In this document: piece by piece, positions 1-6,707 of the stretch
How the letters are laid out: each line of letters opens with the position of its first letter
Position numbering within the stretch: the stretch's first letter is position 1
Source of the DNA: Ilumatobacteraceae bacterium
GTDB lineage: Bacteria > Actinomycetota > Acidimicrobiia > Acidimicrobiales > Ilumatobacteraceae
Length of the DNA: 9,404 nt
Direction of reading: 5' to 3'
Assembly (NCBI GenBank): GCA_023253435.1
Contig: JALRGJ010000036.1
Coordinates: forward strand, 1-9,404
Notes under the pieces: generated by a model
What the model saw: only the letters and a program-made list of their open reading frames with translations
What the model was told of the DNA's origin: nothing
Database searches by the model: none
Position numbers and translations under genes: made by a program

Positions 1-2032
1 CGGCTGCAGTAATCACTCGAGCTGTTGCAGCCACACCGTCTGCTACAGCTGTGGCGTTGTCACCTGTGCGGTGGTATTCCTCTTTCATTCGTGAAAGCAA
101 GAAGACTTCGTAGTCCATAGATAAACCAAAGACAATGGCGAATAAGAACATGGGTGCCCACGCTTCCACTGGTCCAGGTTTTCCGATTTGGAAAAAGTCA
201 CCAAGCCAACCCCATTGGAAAACAGCAACGATCACACCGTAAGCAGAACCAACTGATAGCAAATTCATCAGCACTGCTTTTAATGGAACGAGGATGCTCC
301 GGAACACTGCCATAAGAAGAATGAATGACAACACCAGAACAATTCCAATCAACCAAGGTAAGCGTTGCGCCAAGTAATCGGAAAAATCGATTCCTCCTGC
401 TGTGAAGCCACCCACTTTTGCGTCAACATTTGTTCCTGGAATTACATCTGAACGGAGTCTGTGAACAAGATCGGAAGTGGCTTCATCTTGTGGTGCTGTC
501 GTTGGGTAGGCAATCACTAACCCAACTTCTTTGCTGTTCAGTGGCACGGGAATTGCAGCCGCAATACCTTCAGTTGTGCTGAGTGTTTGAGCAAATGCCT
601 GCATCTCTTTTGGTTGTGCTGGGGTGGAGCCACCCACTGCAATGTAGAGAGGGCCATTGAATCCTGGTCCAAAGCCCTCACTAATGAGGTCATATGCCTG
701 ACGAACATCAGTGTCTTGAGCGGCATTGCCGTTATCACTGAAGCCAAGACGCAGAGAGAACATGGGCGCCGACAAAAGCCCAAGAATTCCTACCGAAATC
801 AACAGAGATGTCCAAGGGCGGTGTTGTATCACTCTGCTCCAACGCCACCACACTGAATGTTGATGATTGTTTTGGGCACGATGTGGCAACGGAGTACGCA
901 AAGCGGTGGAAAAGAAGCGAAGACCCTGCACAACTGCCGCCACCACAAGGCCAGCGAAAGCGAATGCAATTGTGTGGGTGAAGATTGCAACCATTGCCGC
1001 AGTAACAGCAACAGCAAGTGAGATAACTGCGGCACGAGATGTGTTGTCGATTCTTGTTCCCACCATTGCGAGAAGCGCAGGCAACAAAGTGACTGATGCA
1101 ATCATCATGACTGCAACACCGATTGCCATTGCAACGGAGAAGCCACTCACAAATGCAAGTCCTATAGAAAGCAAACCGAGCAAGGCGATGACAACTGTGA
1201 TTCCTGCAAATAAGACTGCTCTGCCTGAAGTATCTATGGCTTCAAGAATTGACTCTTCAACAGATAACCCATCGTGAAGTGCTTCTCGATAACGGGTGAC
1301 AATAAATAGTGCGTAGTCAATTCCCACACCAAGTCCAATCATGGCAACCATTGAGGTTGCTTCGCTTGGCATTGACATCAAGTTGCTCACAATGGTGACA
1401 ATTCCTGATGCAGCTGCAAGACCAAGAAGTGCGATACCAATGGGCAAACCCATCGCAATGACAGAGCCGAATGCGAGAACCAGAATGATGACTGCTGCGA
1501 GCAGGCCGAGGGCTTCACTTTCAGGAAGTGCAAATTCACGGAAGAGTTGTCCGCCATACTTCACTGTTATTCCAGTTGTTGCCCGCAGTGGCTCGGTGAT
1601 CTCTTTGATCTGATCCGCAACAACTTCCATCTCTTGCAGAGACATATCTTCTGGGGTGGTGATTTGAGCGAATGCAATATTGCGTTTTTGGTTCACTTGA
1701 GTGGGAACGTCGTATGGGCTCAAAACACGAAGACGCGGAAGAGTAGAAACCTCTGCTAGTGCAGCGCCAATGGCCTTTTTTAACTCTTGGTCATCAATGG
1801 TGGAGTCAACTTTGAGCACGATCTGGCTACTTTCTCCACCGTCACTTGGGCTGACTGCGGAGATCATTTCTTGAGCATCCTTGGCATCGCTATTGGGAAG
1901 CTGCATCTCGGTACGGAAGGCATCGCCAACAGAGCCACTGACTGCCGAAATGATGATCACTAGTGGCAACCAGATTCCAAGAACCATGGTCTTTTTCTTA
2001 CGAACAGCAAAAGTGGCAATGGTGCGCAGCAC
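1..2032 (-). CDS. MMPL-family (RND superfamily) membrane transporter, 3' end cut by window
   Basis: Predicted proton-driven membrane exporter of the MMPL/YdfJ type; the substrate (lipid, drug or other) cannot be told. The frame is open from a GTG at 2032, preceded by AAGGA (2039-2043) at 6 nt spacing, to the window edge: 677 residues without a stop. An N-terminal membrane segment (about 16-34) is followed by an extracytoplasmic domain (36-172), a membrane bundle, a second extracytoplasmic domain (about 425-558) and a second bundle. The paired proton-relay motifs of the family are both intact: GVGIDYALFIVTRYRE with D239-Y240, and FGLSMDYEVFLLSR with D640-Y641. Family members are usually a little over 700 residues, so only the last helices should be missing. 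It carries an additional hydrophobic stretch at residues 335-371 in the inter-repeat linker. It is transcribed away from rsgA. Confidence 0.93.
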   Translation of the reverse strand, partial: MLRTIATFAVRKKKTMVLGIWLPLVIIISAVSGSVGDAFRTEMQLPNSDAKDAQEMISAVSPSDGGESSQIVLKVDSTIDDQELKKAIGAALAEVSTLPRLRVLSPYDVPTQVNQKRNIAFAQITTPEDMSLQEMEVVADQIKEITEPLRATTGITVKYGGQLFREFALPESEALGLLAAVIILVLAFGSVIAMGLPIGIALLGLAAASGIVTIVSNLMSMPSEATSMVAMIGLGVGIDYALFIVTRYREALHDGLSVEESILEAIDTSGRAVLFAGITVVIALLGLLSIGLAFVSGFSVAMAIGVAVMMIASVTLLPALLAMVGTRIDNTSRAAVISLAVAVTAAMVAIFTHTIAFAFAGLVVAAVVQGLRFFSTALRTPLPHRAQNNHQHSVWWRWSRVIQHRPWTSLLISVGILGLLSAPMFSLRLGFSDNGNAAQDTDVRQAYDLISEGFGPGFNGPLYIAVGGSTPAQPKEMQAFAQTLSTTEGIAAAIPVPLNSKEVGLVIAYPTTAPQDEATSDLVHRLRSDVIPGTNVDAKVGGFTAGGIDFSDYLAQRLPWLIGIVLVLSFILLMAVFRSILVPLKAVLMNLLSVGSAYGVIVAVFQWGWLGDFFQIGKPGPVEAWAPMFLFAIVFGLSMDYEVFLLSRMKEEYHRTGDNATAVADGVAATARVITAA

Positions 2033-2038
2033 GTGAGT

Positions 2039-2043
2039 TCCTT
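2039..2043 (-). promoter_or_regulatory. Shine-Dalgarno that fixes the GTG start of the MMPL transporter
   Basis: On the minus strand AAGGA lies 6 nt before the GTG at 2032. No ATG start lies nearby in frame, so this site decides the start. Confidence 0.7.
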
Positions 2044-2070
2044 TATTGGGGGGCAGTGAAAGGTTAGAGA

Positions 2071-2083
2071 CTCAGCACCTGAG
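2071..2083. repeat. Short inverted repeat CTCAG-CAC-CTGAG in the divergent MMPL/rsgA intergenic region
   Basis: Five-base arms around a three-base centre sit about 40 bp upstream of the transporter start and 31 bp upstream of rsgA. It could be a small operator for one or both genes. The arms are short and symmetry does not extend outward, so chance is quite possible. Confidence 0.25.
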
Positions 2084-2099
2084 ACCGAGCGAGGAACGG

Positions 2100-2105
2100 T
2101 ACGGT
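2100..2105 (+). promoter_or_regulatory. Candidate -10 hexamer (TACGGT) for a leaderless rsgA transcript
   Basis: TACGGT fits the actinobacterial TANNNT -10 pattern and ends 8 nt before the rsgA ATG, so transcription could begin at or near the start codon. The nearest purine-rich stretch, GAGGA at 2091-2095, is 18 nt from the ATG, too far for a normal Shine-Dalgarno. No convincing -35 is seen. The same hexamer occurs 6 nt before the response regulator ATG. Confidence 0.3.
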
Positions 2106-2113
2106 TTCTGTAG

Positions 2114-3097
2114 ATGGAAACACATGTCACACCAGAGAATAGAGCGCATTCCTCTGTCCTTGGTCGCATCACTCGTCTGGATAGAGGGTGGAGCACTGTG
2201 TTGTTAGAAGACAGATCTGTTGCTCGAGTGCGCAATTTGGGTGTTGAAGTAGCAGTTGGCGACAACGTCACAATTTCTGCTGATGGTGAACGAGTGGAAA
2301 AAGTTCACGAACGTAAGAGTGCACTCACGAGAAGAAGTTCTTTTGAGGGAGCTCGCGGTACTAGACAAATTGTGGCAAGCAATATCGACACTGTTTTTGT
2401 GGTGCATGCAGTGAACGCACCAGTCAATAAACGTCGTCTTGAACGAGAACTTGTTTTGGCCTTCGATAGCGGAGCAACACCAGTTCTTGTCTTAACGAAA
2501 ACAGACTTGGTGGACGAAAGTCATGTTTCAGAAGTAACTAGTGAATTGGCTGAAGTTGCTCTTGATGTAGACATCGTTGCTTTGAGTTCTCGCACGGGTG
2601 ATGGAGTGGATGCAATTCGTAATTATGCAAAGTCTGGCGAGACAGTTGCCTTTATTGGAGCCAGTGGCGTGGGTAAGTCCACATTGGTAAATGCTTTAGT
2701 GGGGCACGAGGTGCAGCGCACTGGAGAAGTACGTGAAGATGACCAACGAGGGAGACACACCACTGTTGCCGCAGAATTGATCGAACTTCCGGGGGGTGCC
2801 TGGCTCCTCGATACACCTGGACTACGTGCGGTGACTTTATGGACAAGTGGAGTTGGTATTGAACGTGCCTTTGCAGACGTTTTTGAGGTTGCAAACAATT
2901 GTAAGTTTCGTGATTGCAAACATATTGATGAACCGGAGTGTGCAGTAAATGCAGCCATACAACGTGGGGATTTGTCTGAAGAGCGCTTGCAGTCAATGCG
3001 CCGGTTAGTGGCTGAAGAGCTCTCCGTAGAAGAAGAGCAAATTGAACGCGAACGAGCTCAAGATCGACGCGGTGTAAGAAAACCTAAAAACCGCTGA
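2114..3097 (+). CDS. rsgA: Ribosome small-subunit-dependent GTPase A (RsgA/YjeQ/EngC)
   Basis: Cytoplasmic circularly permuted GTPase that acts in late maturation of the 30S subunit; its GTPase activity is stimulated by the small subunit. The 327 residues match the family's usual length. In order: an N-terminal OB-fold (about 12-66); then the permuted G motifs, G4 TKTD (128-131), G5-like SSRTG (158-162), P-loop GASGVGKS (182-189), the G2 region RGRHTT (212-217) and G3 DTPG (233-236); then the zinc-binding knuckle C263, C268, H270, C276 and a basic C-terminal tail. An in-frame TAG lies directly before the ATG, so no upstream start exists. There is no close Shine-Dalgarno, consistent with a leaderless mRNA. 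It is divergent from the transporter, and its stop codon abuts the stop of the convergent histidine kinase with no spacer. Every motif is intact. Confidence 0.96.
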   Translation: METHVTPENRAHSSVLGRITRLDRGWSTVLLEDRSVARVRNLGVEVAVGDNVTISADGERVEKVHERKSALTRRSSFEGARGTRQIVASNIDTVFVVHAVNAPVNKRRLERELVLAFDSGATPVLVLTKTDLVDESHVSEVTSELAEVALDVDIVALSSRTGDGVDAIRNYAKSGETVAFIGASGVGKSTLVNALVGHEVQRTGEVREDDQRGRHTTVAAELIELPGGAWLLDTPGLRAVTLWTSGVGIERAFADVFEVANNCKFRDCKHIDEPECAVNAAIQRGDLSEERLQSMRRLVAEELSVEEEQIERERAQDRRGVRKPKNR

Positions 3098-4435
3098 TTA
3101 CTTGGTGAATTGAATTCCCACGATTGTTCCACCACCCGCATTGTCGAGAACATAGGTATGAGCCTCGTTATCTTCTGCAAATTGGGCAACAATCGCAAGA
3201 CCTAAACCTGAGCCCGGCATGCTTCGCGTTGCCGTAGCCCTATAGAAGCGATCAAACACCATGGGTTTATCTGCATCTGAAATTCCTGGCCCATGATCTC
3301 TCACTTCAACTCGAAGTTCTCCAACATGCACCTCTATCTCAGAACTGCCACCGGAGAATTTAATGGCGTTGTCTACCAAGTTTGAAAGAGCCCGATCTAA
3401 TTGTTGAGGACGAGCAAATACAACCGTTTGGGGAGTCACATGTACAGAAATAGGAGCGGTTGTCCTTCGTTGAGCCCTTGTGACAACTTCGTGAGCCAAC
3501 TCATCAAGATCTACTGATTCAGGTTTCTCTGCAGCGCGTTGGTCTGTGGCTAACGAATTCAGTTCCGCACTGAGTTCCACTAACTCATCAACTTCTGCGC
3601 GCATGTCCGCCAAAATTGCTGCTCTATCTTCTGGGCTTAACGTCGCGCGCTCTAACAACTCGGCATTTGCACGCAAACTTGTGAGGGGAGTGCGTAACTC
3701 GTGGCTTGCATCTTGCACAAGTCGACGTTGACGCTCACTGCTATTACGTAATGCATCCAACATGGTGTTGAAACTGGTAGATAACTTGCCTACTTCGTCT
3801 CTACCTGCTCCCTCAATTCTGCGGTCGAGATTTTGTGTAATGGCAATTTCTTCTGCTGTGGTTGCCAACTTGCTGAGGGGCTTGCTCACGCGCGATGCAA
3901 AGAGCCAACTCATTGCACCAGCGATGATCACGGCAATGGCTGCAAGAATGGTAAGCCATGTACGCATTCCATCGCGCGCATCATCGATGATTTGAGTGTC
4001 TTTAGCTACTTGGATGAGGTCTCCTGTGGCAGATCTGACTGTCATCATTCTGAATACTCGACCATCAATGGTGATGTCTCTGTACAAAGCCACACGAACG
4101 CCTGGCTCCAGATTGTTCTCGGCTTCACTCACGGGTAGGTCTGGATAGCCATTTGCATGATGGATTACTCCGTCTGGAGTAATGATTTGGGTAAACGAAT
4201 CAATATCTGGCTCAAAAATGGCACGAGTATTGAAACCTCTTCCGAATGCGTCATCAAGGAAGGAACGCTGATTCTCTAATTGTCGAGTAATGCGCCCCAC
4301 TCTTTGATTGAGCGATTCTGTTACTTGGTTTTCCAACTGTTGGGTGGCAACTCTGTAGGCCCCAATGCTCATGGCAGTGGCAAGAACAAAAACGAGGGAA
4401 CCAGAGATAAGAGCGAAGCGAGTGCGTAAATTCAT
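3098..4435 (-). CDS. Membrane sensor histidine kinase (HAMP-HisKA-HATPase, MprB-like architecture)
   Basis: Sensor kinase that autophosphorylates on histidine and passes the phosphate to the regulator encoded just upstream. The 445 residues show TM1 (about 8-28), an extracytoplasmic sensor region of about 130 residues (29-157), TM2 (160-180), a HAMP linker (about 178-232), the HisKA H-box DASHELRTPLTSLRAN with phospho-acceptor H245, and a HATPase_c domain with N-box NLVDNAIKF (353-360 region), G1 DHGPGI (380-385), F-box FDRFYRA (394-400) and G2 GSGLGLAI (408-415). All catalytic boxes are present. The sensor region shows no recognisable cofactor motif, so the signal is unknown. The ATG overlaps the regulator's TGA in an ATGA junction, so the two are co-translated. 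The architecture resembles MprB/PrrB-type actinobacterial kinases, but orthology is not established. Confidence 0.94.
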   Translation of the reverse strand: MNLRTRFALISGSLVFVLATAMSIGAYRVATQQLENQVTESLNQRVGRITRQLENQRSFLDDAFGRGFNTRAIFEPDIDSFTQIITPDGVIHHANGYPDLPVSEAENNLEPGVRVALYRDITIDGRVFRMMTVRSATGDLIQVAKDTQIIDDARDGMRTWLTILAAIAVIIAGAMSWLFASRVSKPLSKLATTAEEIAITQNLDRRIEGAGRDEVGKLSTSFNTMLDALRNSSERQRRLVQDASHELRTPLTSLRANAELLERATLSPEDRAAILADMRAEVDELVELSAELNSLATDQRAAEKPESVDLDELAHEVVTRAQRRTTAPISVHVTPQTVVFARPQQLDRALSNLVDNAIKFSGGSSEIEVHVGELRVEVRDHGPGISDADKPMVFDRFYRATATRSMPGSGLGLAIVAQFAEDNEAHTYVLDNAGGGTIVGIQFTK

Positions 4436-5115
4436 TTCTCTTTCACCGTGTATCCCACTCCACGAATGGTGTATACCATTCTACTTTCTCCCTCTTCTTC
4501 TGTTTTGCGTCGAAGATAACCAATGTAAACATCTAAAGATTTTGAACTTGTTTCGAAGTTGTAACCCCAGATCGTTTCGTAAATAGTTTCACGACTCACC
4601 ACCGCACCTGGTTGTTGCATGAGTAGTTCGAGCAAATCAAACTCTGTTTTAGTTAGCTGCAACTCTCTCTCGCCTCGGTGAGCTTGTCTTGTCAGTGAGT
4701 TCAAAGTGAGATCACCAACTCGTAACACGGCAGACGAAGTTGCAGTTGCGTTCCTACGCAACAGAGCGCGACAACGTGCAAGAAGTTCATCCACAACAAA
4801 GGGCTTCACTAGGTAGTCATCTGCACCTGCATCTAGGCCAGCAACTCGATCACCCACTTCAACACGTGCAGTTAATAAAAGAATTGGCGTGTCAACTCCC
4901 CGAAATCGTGCTTCCCTACACACCGTGAGCCCATCTGCAAATGGCATCATCACGTCAAGAACGGCAAGATCAAAGCGGGATTTTGTGAGGGCCTCAAGAG
5001 CAGCCTGGCCATCATTCACTGCGGTGACCTCATATGACTCCAGTTCAAGCACTCTTTGAACGGCCTTACGAACAGAGGCGTCATCCTCGGCAATCAGTAC
5101 TTTTCGGGTGTCCAT
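4432..5115 (-). CDS. OmpR/PhoB-family response regulator (MprA-like)
   Basis: DNA-binding response regulator, 227 residues, standard for the family. The receiver domain (about 4-118) has the acidic pair D11-D12, the phospho-acceptor D54 in VLDVMMP, the switch residue T82 and K104 in the LVKPF motif. The winged-helix effector domain (about 130-226) contains the transactivation loop region and recognition helix (SSKSLDVYIGYLRRK) and ends in the usual YTIRGVGYTV wing. It is the first gene of a two-gene unit with the kinase (4-nt overlap) and is divergent from the Gly/His-rich secreted protein gene at 5270. The shared 154-bp region holds a phased direct repeat suited to an OmpR-type dimer, so autoregulation and control of the divergent gene are plausible inferences. 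A TACGGT hexamer 6 nt before the ATG suggests a possible leaderless start. Confidence 0.95.
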   Translation of the reverse strand: MDTRKVLIAEDDASVRKAVQRVLELESYEVTAVNDGQAALEALTKSRFDLAVLDVMMPFADGLTVCREARFRGVDTPILLLTARVEVGDRVAGLDAGADDYLVKPFVVDELLARCRALLRRNATATSSAVLRVGDLTLNSLTRQAHRGERELQLTKTEFDLLELLMQQPGAVVSRETIYETIWGYNFETSSKSLDVYIGYLRRKTEEEGESRMVYTIRGVGYTVKEK

Positions 5116-5121
5116 GACGCC

Positions 5122-5127
5122 ACCGTA
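5122..5127 (-). promoter_or_regulatory. Candidate -10 hexamer (TACGGT) for the response regulator-kinase operon
   Basis: On the minus strand TACGGT lies 6 nt before the ATG at 5115, the spacing expected for a leaderless actinobacterial transcript. GGTGG within and after the hexamer is only a weak Shine-Dalgarno. No clear -35 is seen. Confidence 0.3.
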
Positions 5128-5177
5128 CCCATATTCCGTAAGGGTTTGCCGTACATTGGCCTGATTCTTGGAATCCT

Positions 5178-5208
5178 CTTACCTAACTCATGTTTACTCC
5201 TTACCTAA
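5178..5208 (+). promoter_or_regulatory. Direct repeat CTTACCTAA x2, 22 bp apart: candidate response-regulator operator
   Basis: Two identical nine-base copies, at 5178-5186 and 5200-5208, are spaced 22 bp start to start, about two helical turns, so they face the same side of the helix. OmpR-family regulators typically bind such same-face direct repeats. An inverted partial copy, GTAAGG, lies at 5138-5143 nearer the regulator gene. The repeats are in the divergent region between the regulator at 5115 and the secreted protein at 5270, where one regulator could control both. Binding by this particular regulator is inference. Confidence 0.5.
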
Positions 5209-5228
5209 GCCCGTGAAAGTGGAGCCAG

Positions 5229-5242
5229 CCAGGAAGACCTGG
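5229..5242 (+). other. Leader hairpin CCAGG-AAGA-CCTGG upstream of the secreted protein
   Basis: A perfect five-base-pair stem with a four-base loop lies 27 nt upstream of the ATG at 5270 and 14 nt before its Shine-Dalgarno. If the transcript starts upstream it would be a 5' UTR stem-loop that might affect stability or initiation. Short G/C-rich hairpins are common, so a function is not established. Confidence 0.3.
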
Positions 5243-5269
5243 TGAAACCCCACACAAAGGAAAAGAACA

Positions 5270-6217
5270 ATGAATAGCAAGTCCCGTTTCACAAAGATCG
5301 CAATAGCCACAGGGCTCGTTGTCTCAAGTGGTGCGGCCGTCCTTGGCCTCACCGGTTTTGCCAGCGCTCAAATGGCACACAACGACCAAGTTTCTGTTGT
5401 GCGCGCTGCAGATAACTCTGATGCACTTCTGGTGGCTCCTGAAGTCAGCAGTGATGCAAGCGTTGGCGCAACTGGAGTAACCGGCGCAACTGAAACTCAC
5501 GCTGATCGCCCTCACCCCATAGCAGTTGCTGCAAAAGCGCTGGGAATGACTGAGGCTGAATTGAAGACAGAGCTTCAAGCAGGCAAGTCCATCGCAGATG
5601 TTGCAAAAGCAAAGAATGTAGATCTTGCCGATGTCAAGAAGGCAATGCTTGCTGAGTTGAAGGCTCACCTAGATGAAGAGGTGAAGAGTGGTGAGCACAC
5701 TCAAGCAGAAGCAGATGCAAAGTACGCAGAAATGAGTAGCCGTATTGACACCATGCTCAGCACCGCTGGTTTGCCAATGGGCAAAGGTGGTCATGGCGGC
5801 AAGGAAGGTCGTGGTGGACACGGACCAGCTCGTTTTGCTACCGAGGCACTGGCCAAGACATTGAAGTTGACAGCTGCTGAGTTGCAAACTGAACTGCAAT
5901 CTGGCAAGTCACTTGCTGCAATTGCTTCAGCGCAAAATGTAGACATTGCAGATGTGAAGGCAACACTCACATCAGACTTCACTGCTCATTTAGATGAAGA
6001 AGTGACGAGTGGTGAGCACACCCAAGCCGAAGCTGACGCAAAGCTTGCAGAGTTTAAGACTCGCCTTGATGACATGGTGAATGGTGTTCGCCCTGCTGGT
6101 GGTCCAGGAATAGGCGGCAAGCACGGTGGCCATGGCCGTGGTCACCACGGCGGAGAAATGGGCACACCTGCGCAAGGCTCAACAAATCAGGCACAGGGAA
6201 CAGCTTTCTCTGCATAA
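5270..6217 (+). CDS. Secreted two-repeat protein with Gly/His-rich segments, function unknown
   Basis: 315-residue exported protein; I do not recognise a named family. AAGGA (5257-5261) lies 8 nt before the ATG. A Sec signal peptide has a basic N-region, a hydrophobic core (about 10-29) and an ASA site predicting cleavage after A33. A Thr/Ala/Asp-rich stretch (34-83) precedes two helical repeats (84-167 and 187-272), each reading LGMTEAELKTEL-like, then GKSxAxxA, NVDxADVK, and AHLDEEVxSGEHTQAEADAK. Similar repeats occur in uncharacterised secreted actinobacterial proteins. Between the repeats (170-185) and after them (273-298) lie Gly/His-rich segments such as GKGGHGGKEGRGGHG and GGKHGGHGRGHHGG, which could bind metal ions, though this is inferred from composition only. 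No sortase motif or C-terminal membrane anchor is seen. It is divergent from a two-component operon and ends at its own strong terminator, so it is probably monocistronic and possibly a target of that regulator. Confidence 0.9.
   Translation: MNSKSRFTKIAIATGLVVSSGAAVLGLTGFASAQMAHNDQVSVVRAADNSDALLVAPEVSSDASVGATGVTGATETHADRPHPIAVAAKALGMTEAELKTELQAGKSIADVAKAKNVDLADVKKAMLAELKAHLDEEVKSGEHTQAEADAKYAEMSSRIDTMLSTAGLPMGKGGHGGKEGRGGHGPARFATEALAKTLKLTAAELQTELQSGKSLAAIASAQNVDIADVKATLTSDFTAHLDEEVTSGEHTQAEADAKLAEFKTRLDDMVNGVRPAGGPGIGGKHGGHGRGHHGGEMGTPAQGSTNQAQGTAFSA
5519..5770 (+). repeat. Protein-coding repeat copy 1 of the secreted protein
   Basis: Encodes residues 84-167: an LGMTEAEL segment, GKSIADVAKAKNVDLADVKKAML, then LDEEVKSGEHTQAEADAK and a closing helix. 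The two copies are offset by 107 residues (321 bp). The core 5672-5722 matches 5993-6043 with six differences in 51 nt, five of them synonymous. Confidence 0.85.
5828..6085 (+). repeat. Protein-coding repeat copy 2 of the secreted protein
   Basis: Encodes residues 187-272: LKLTAAELQTELQSGKSLAAIASAQNVDIADVK split over the same helical pattern as copy 1, then LDEEVTSGEHTQAEADAK. The only amino-acid change within the 17-residue core is K139 to T246. Confidence 0.85.
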
Positions 6218-6222
6218 CAAGT

Positions 6223-6237
6223 AGCCACTCAGTGGCT
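6223..6237. repeat. Palindrome AGCCACT-C-AGTGGCT just after the secreted-protein stop
   Basis: Seven-base arms around one base start 6 nt after the stop codon. No T-run follows in either direction, so it is not an intrinsic terminator by itself. It could protect the 3' end of the mRNA or be a small protein-binding site. Confidence 0.35.
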
Positions 6238-6267
6238 CACACAATTGATCCCCCATCAGTAGAGCGG

Positions 6268-6305
6268 CCGGAGTCCAGCGAAAGCTGAGGCTCCGGTTGC
6301 TTTTT
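6268..6305 (+). terminator. Rho-independent terminator of the secreted-protein gene
   Basis: CCGGAG and CTCCGG form the outer stem, continued by a T-G wobble, a C-G pair and an inner CAGC/GCTG stem capped by a GAAA tetraloop (6268-6296), with one bulged A. The tail TTGCTTTTT follows at 6297-6305. It lies 51 nt after the stop at 6217. On the minus strand no T-run follows the stem, so it does not look bidirectional and would not serve the convergent Tad operon. Confidence 0.85.
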
Positions 6306-6332
6306 GTGAACAGAGATCATTTGCAGAAATAG

Positions 6333-6707
6333 TCATCCGCCAAAAACTGGAGCTGTGTCTTGCAAAATGTGCGAAGTTGCGTGCAGAGAAATTGCAGGGA
6401 GGCGAATTCCTATCACGGGAAGGTGTAACCGTTGACGAAGTGCCACGGTGAGAACGCCTGTGATTTCATCTTTGTGAACAAGTACTTCTACGTACTTTGG
6501 TGCCATGTTTGTAGCAGTGAGCTGAGGGTCATCGGATGTAGCAACGGCACGAGCAATGACACGAGAGGTGTCGTTGAGGTGGAGAGTTTTCACGCATACA
6601 AATGCAGTGCTTGCAATTAATCCGAGACATATCAGAAAGAAAGGGAGGAGCATGGCAAATTCCACAGTCGCCTGGCCTCTGACTGTATGTGCCGGTGAAG
6701 AACTCAA
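6333..6707 (-). CDS. tadE: TadE-like minor pilin (TTG start)
   Basis: Small pilin-like protein of the Tad (tight adherence) pilus, 124 residues, inserted in the membrane and probably processed by a prepilin peptidase of the TadV/CpaA type, which is not in the window. Near the N-terminus VRG|QATVEFAMLLPFF shows the class cleavage site after G11, Glu at +5 and Phe at +6, followed by a hydrophobic helix (about 17-40) and a soluble domain. The family often has one such helix followed by an extracytoplasmic domain, as here. The start must be the TTG at 6707: it is the only start codon between the preceding in-frame TAG (6708-6710) and the processing motif. No Shine-Dalgarno is visible, so translation probably depends on the pilin gene upstream. 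It is the last gene of the operon; no intrinsic terminator for this strand is seen between 6218 and 6332. Confidence 0.82.
   Translation of the reverse strand: MSSSPAHTVRGQATVEFAMLLPFFLICLGLIASTAFVCVKTLHLNDTSRVIARAVATSDDPQLTATNMAPKYVEVLVHKDEITGVLTVALRQRLHLPVIGIRLPAISLHATSHILQDTAPVFGG

Noticed and set aside
867..1613. Open frames on the + strand (867-1277 and 1341-1613) opposite the MMPL gene
   Set aside because: They are antisense shadows of a continuous, motif-bearing transporter frame; their translations are low-complexity Ala/Thr/Ser-rich with no domain signs, and they have no ribosome binding sites.
2623..2996. Two overlapping minus-strand open frames opposite rsgA
   Set aside because: They are shadows of the GTPase domain coding sequence, whose G motifs and zinc site are intact on the + strand.
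5209..5260. Possible cobalamin-type riboswitch, because GGAAG-ACCTGGTGAAA resembles part of that core
   Set aside because: The leader is only about 60 nt, the flanking core elements are missing, and the secreted protein has no link to cobalamin. The resemblance is treated as chance.
6268..6296. Bidirectional terminator serving the Tad operon as well
   Set aside because: On the minus strand the stem is followed by a mixed sequence with no T-run.
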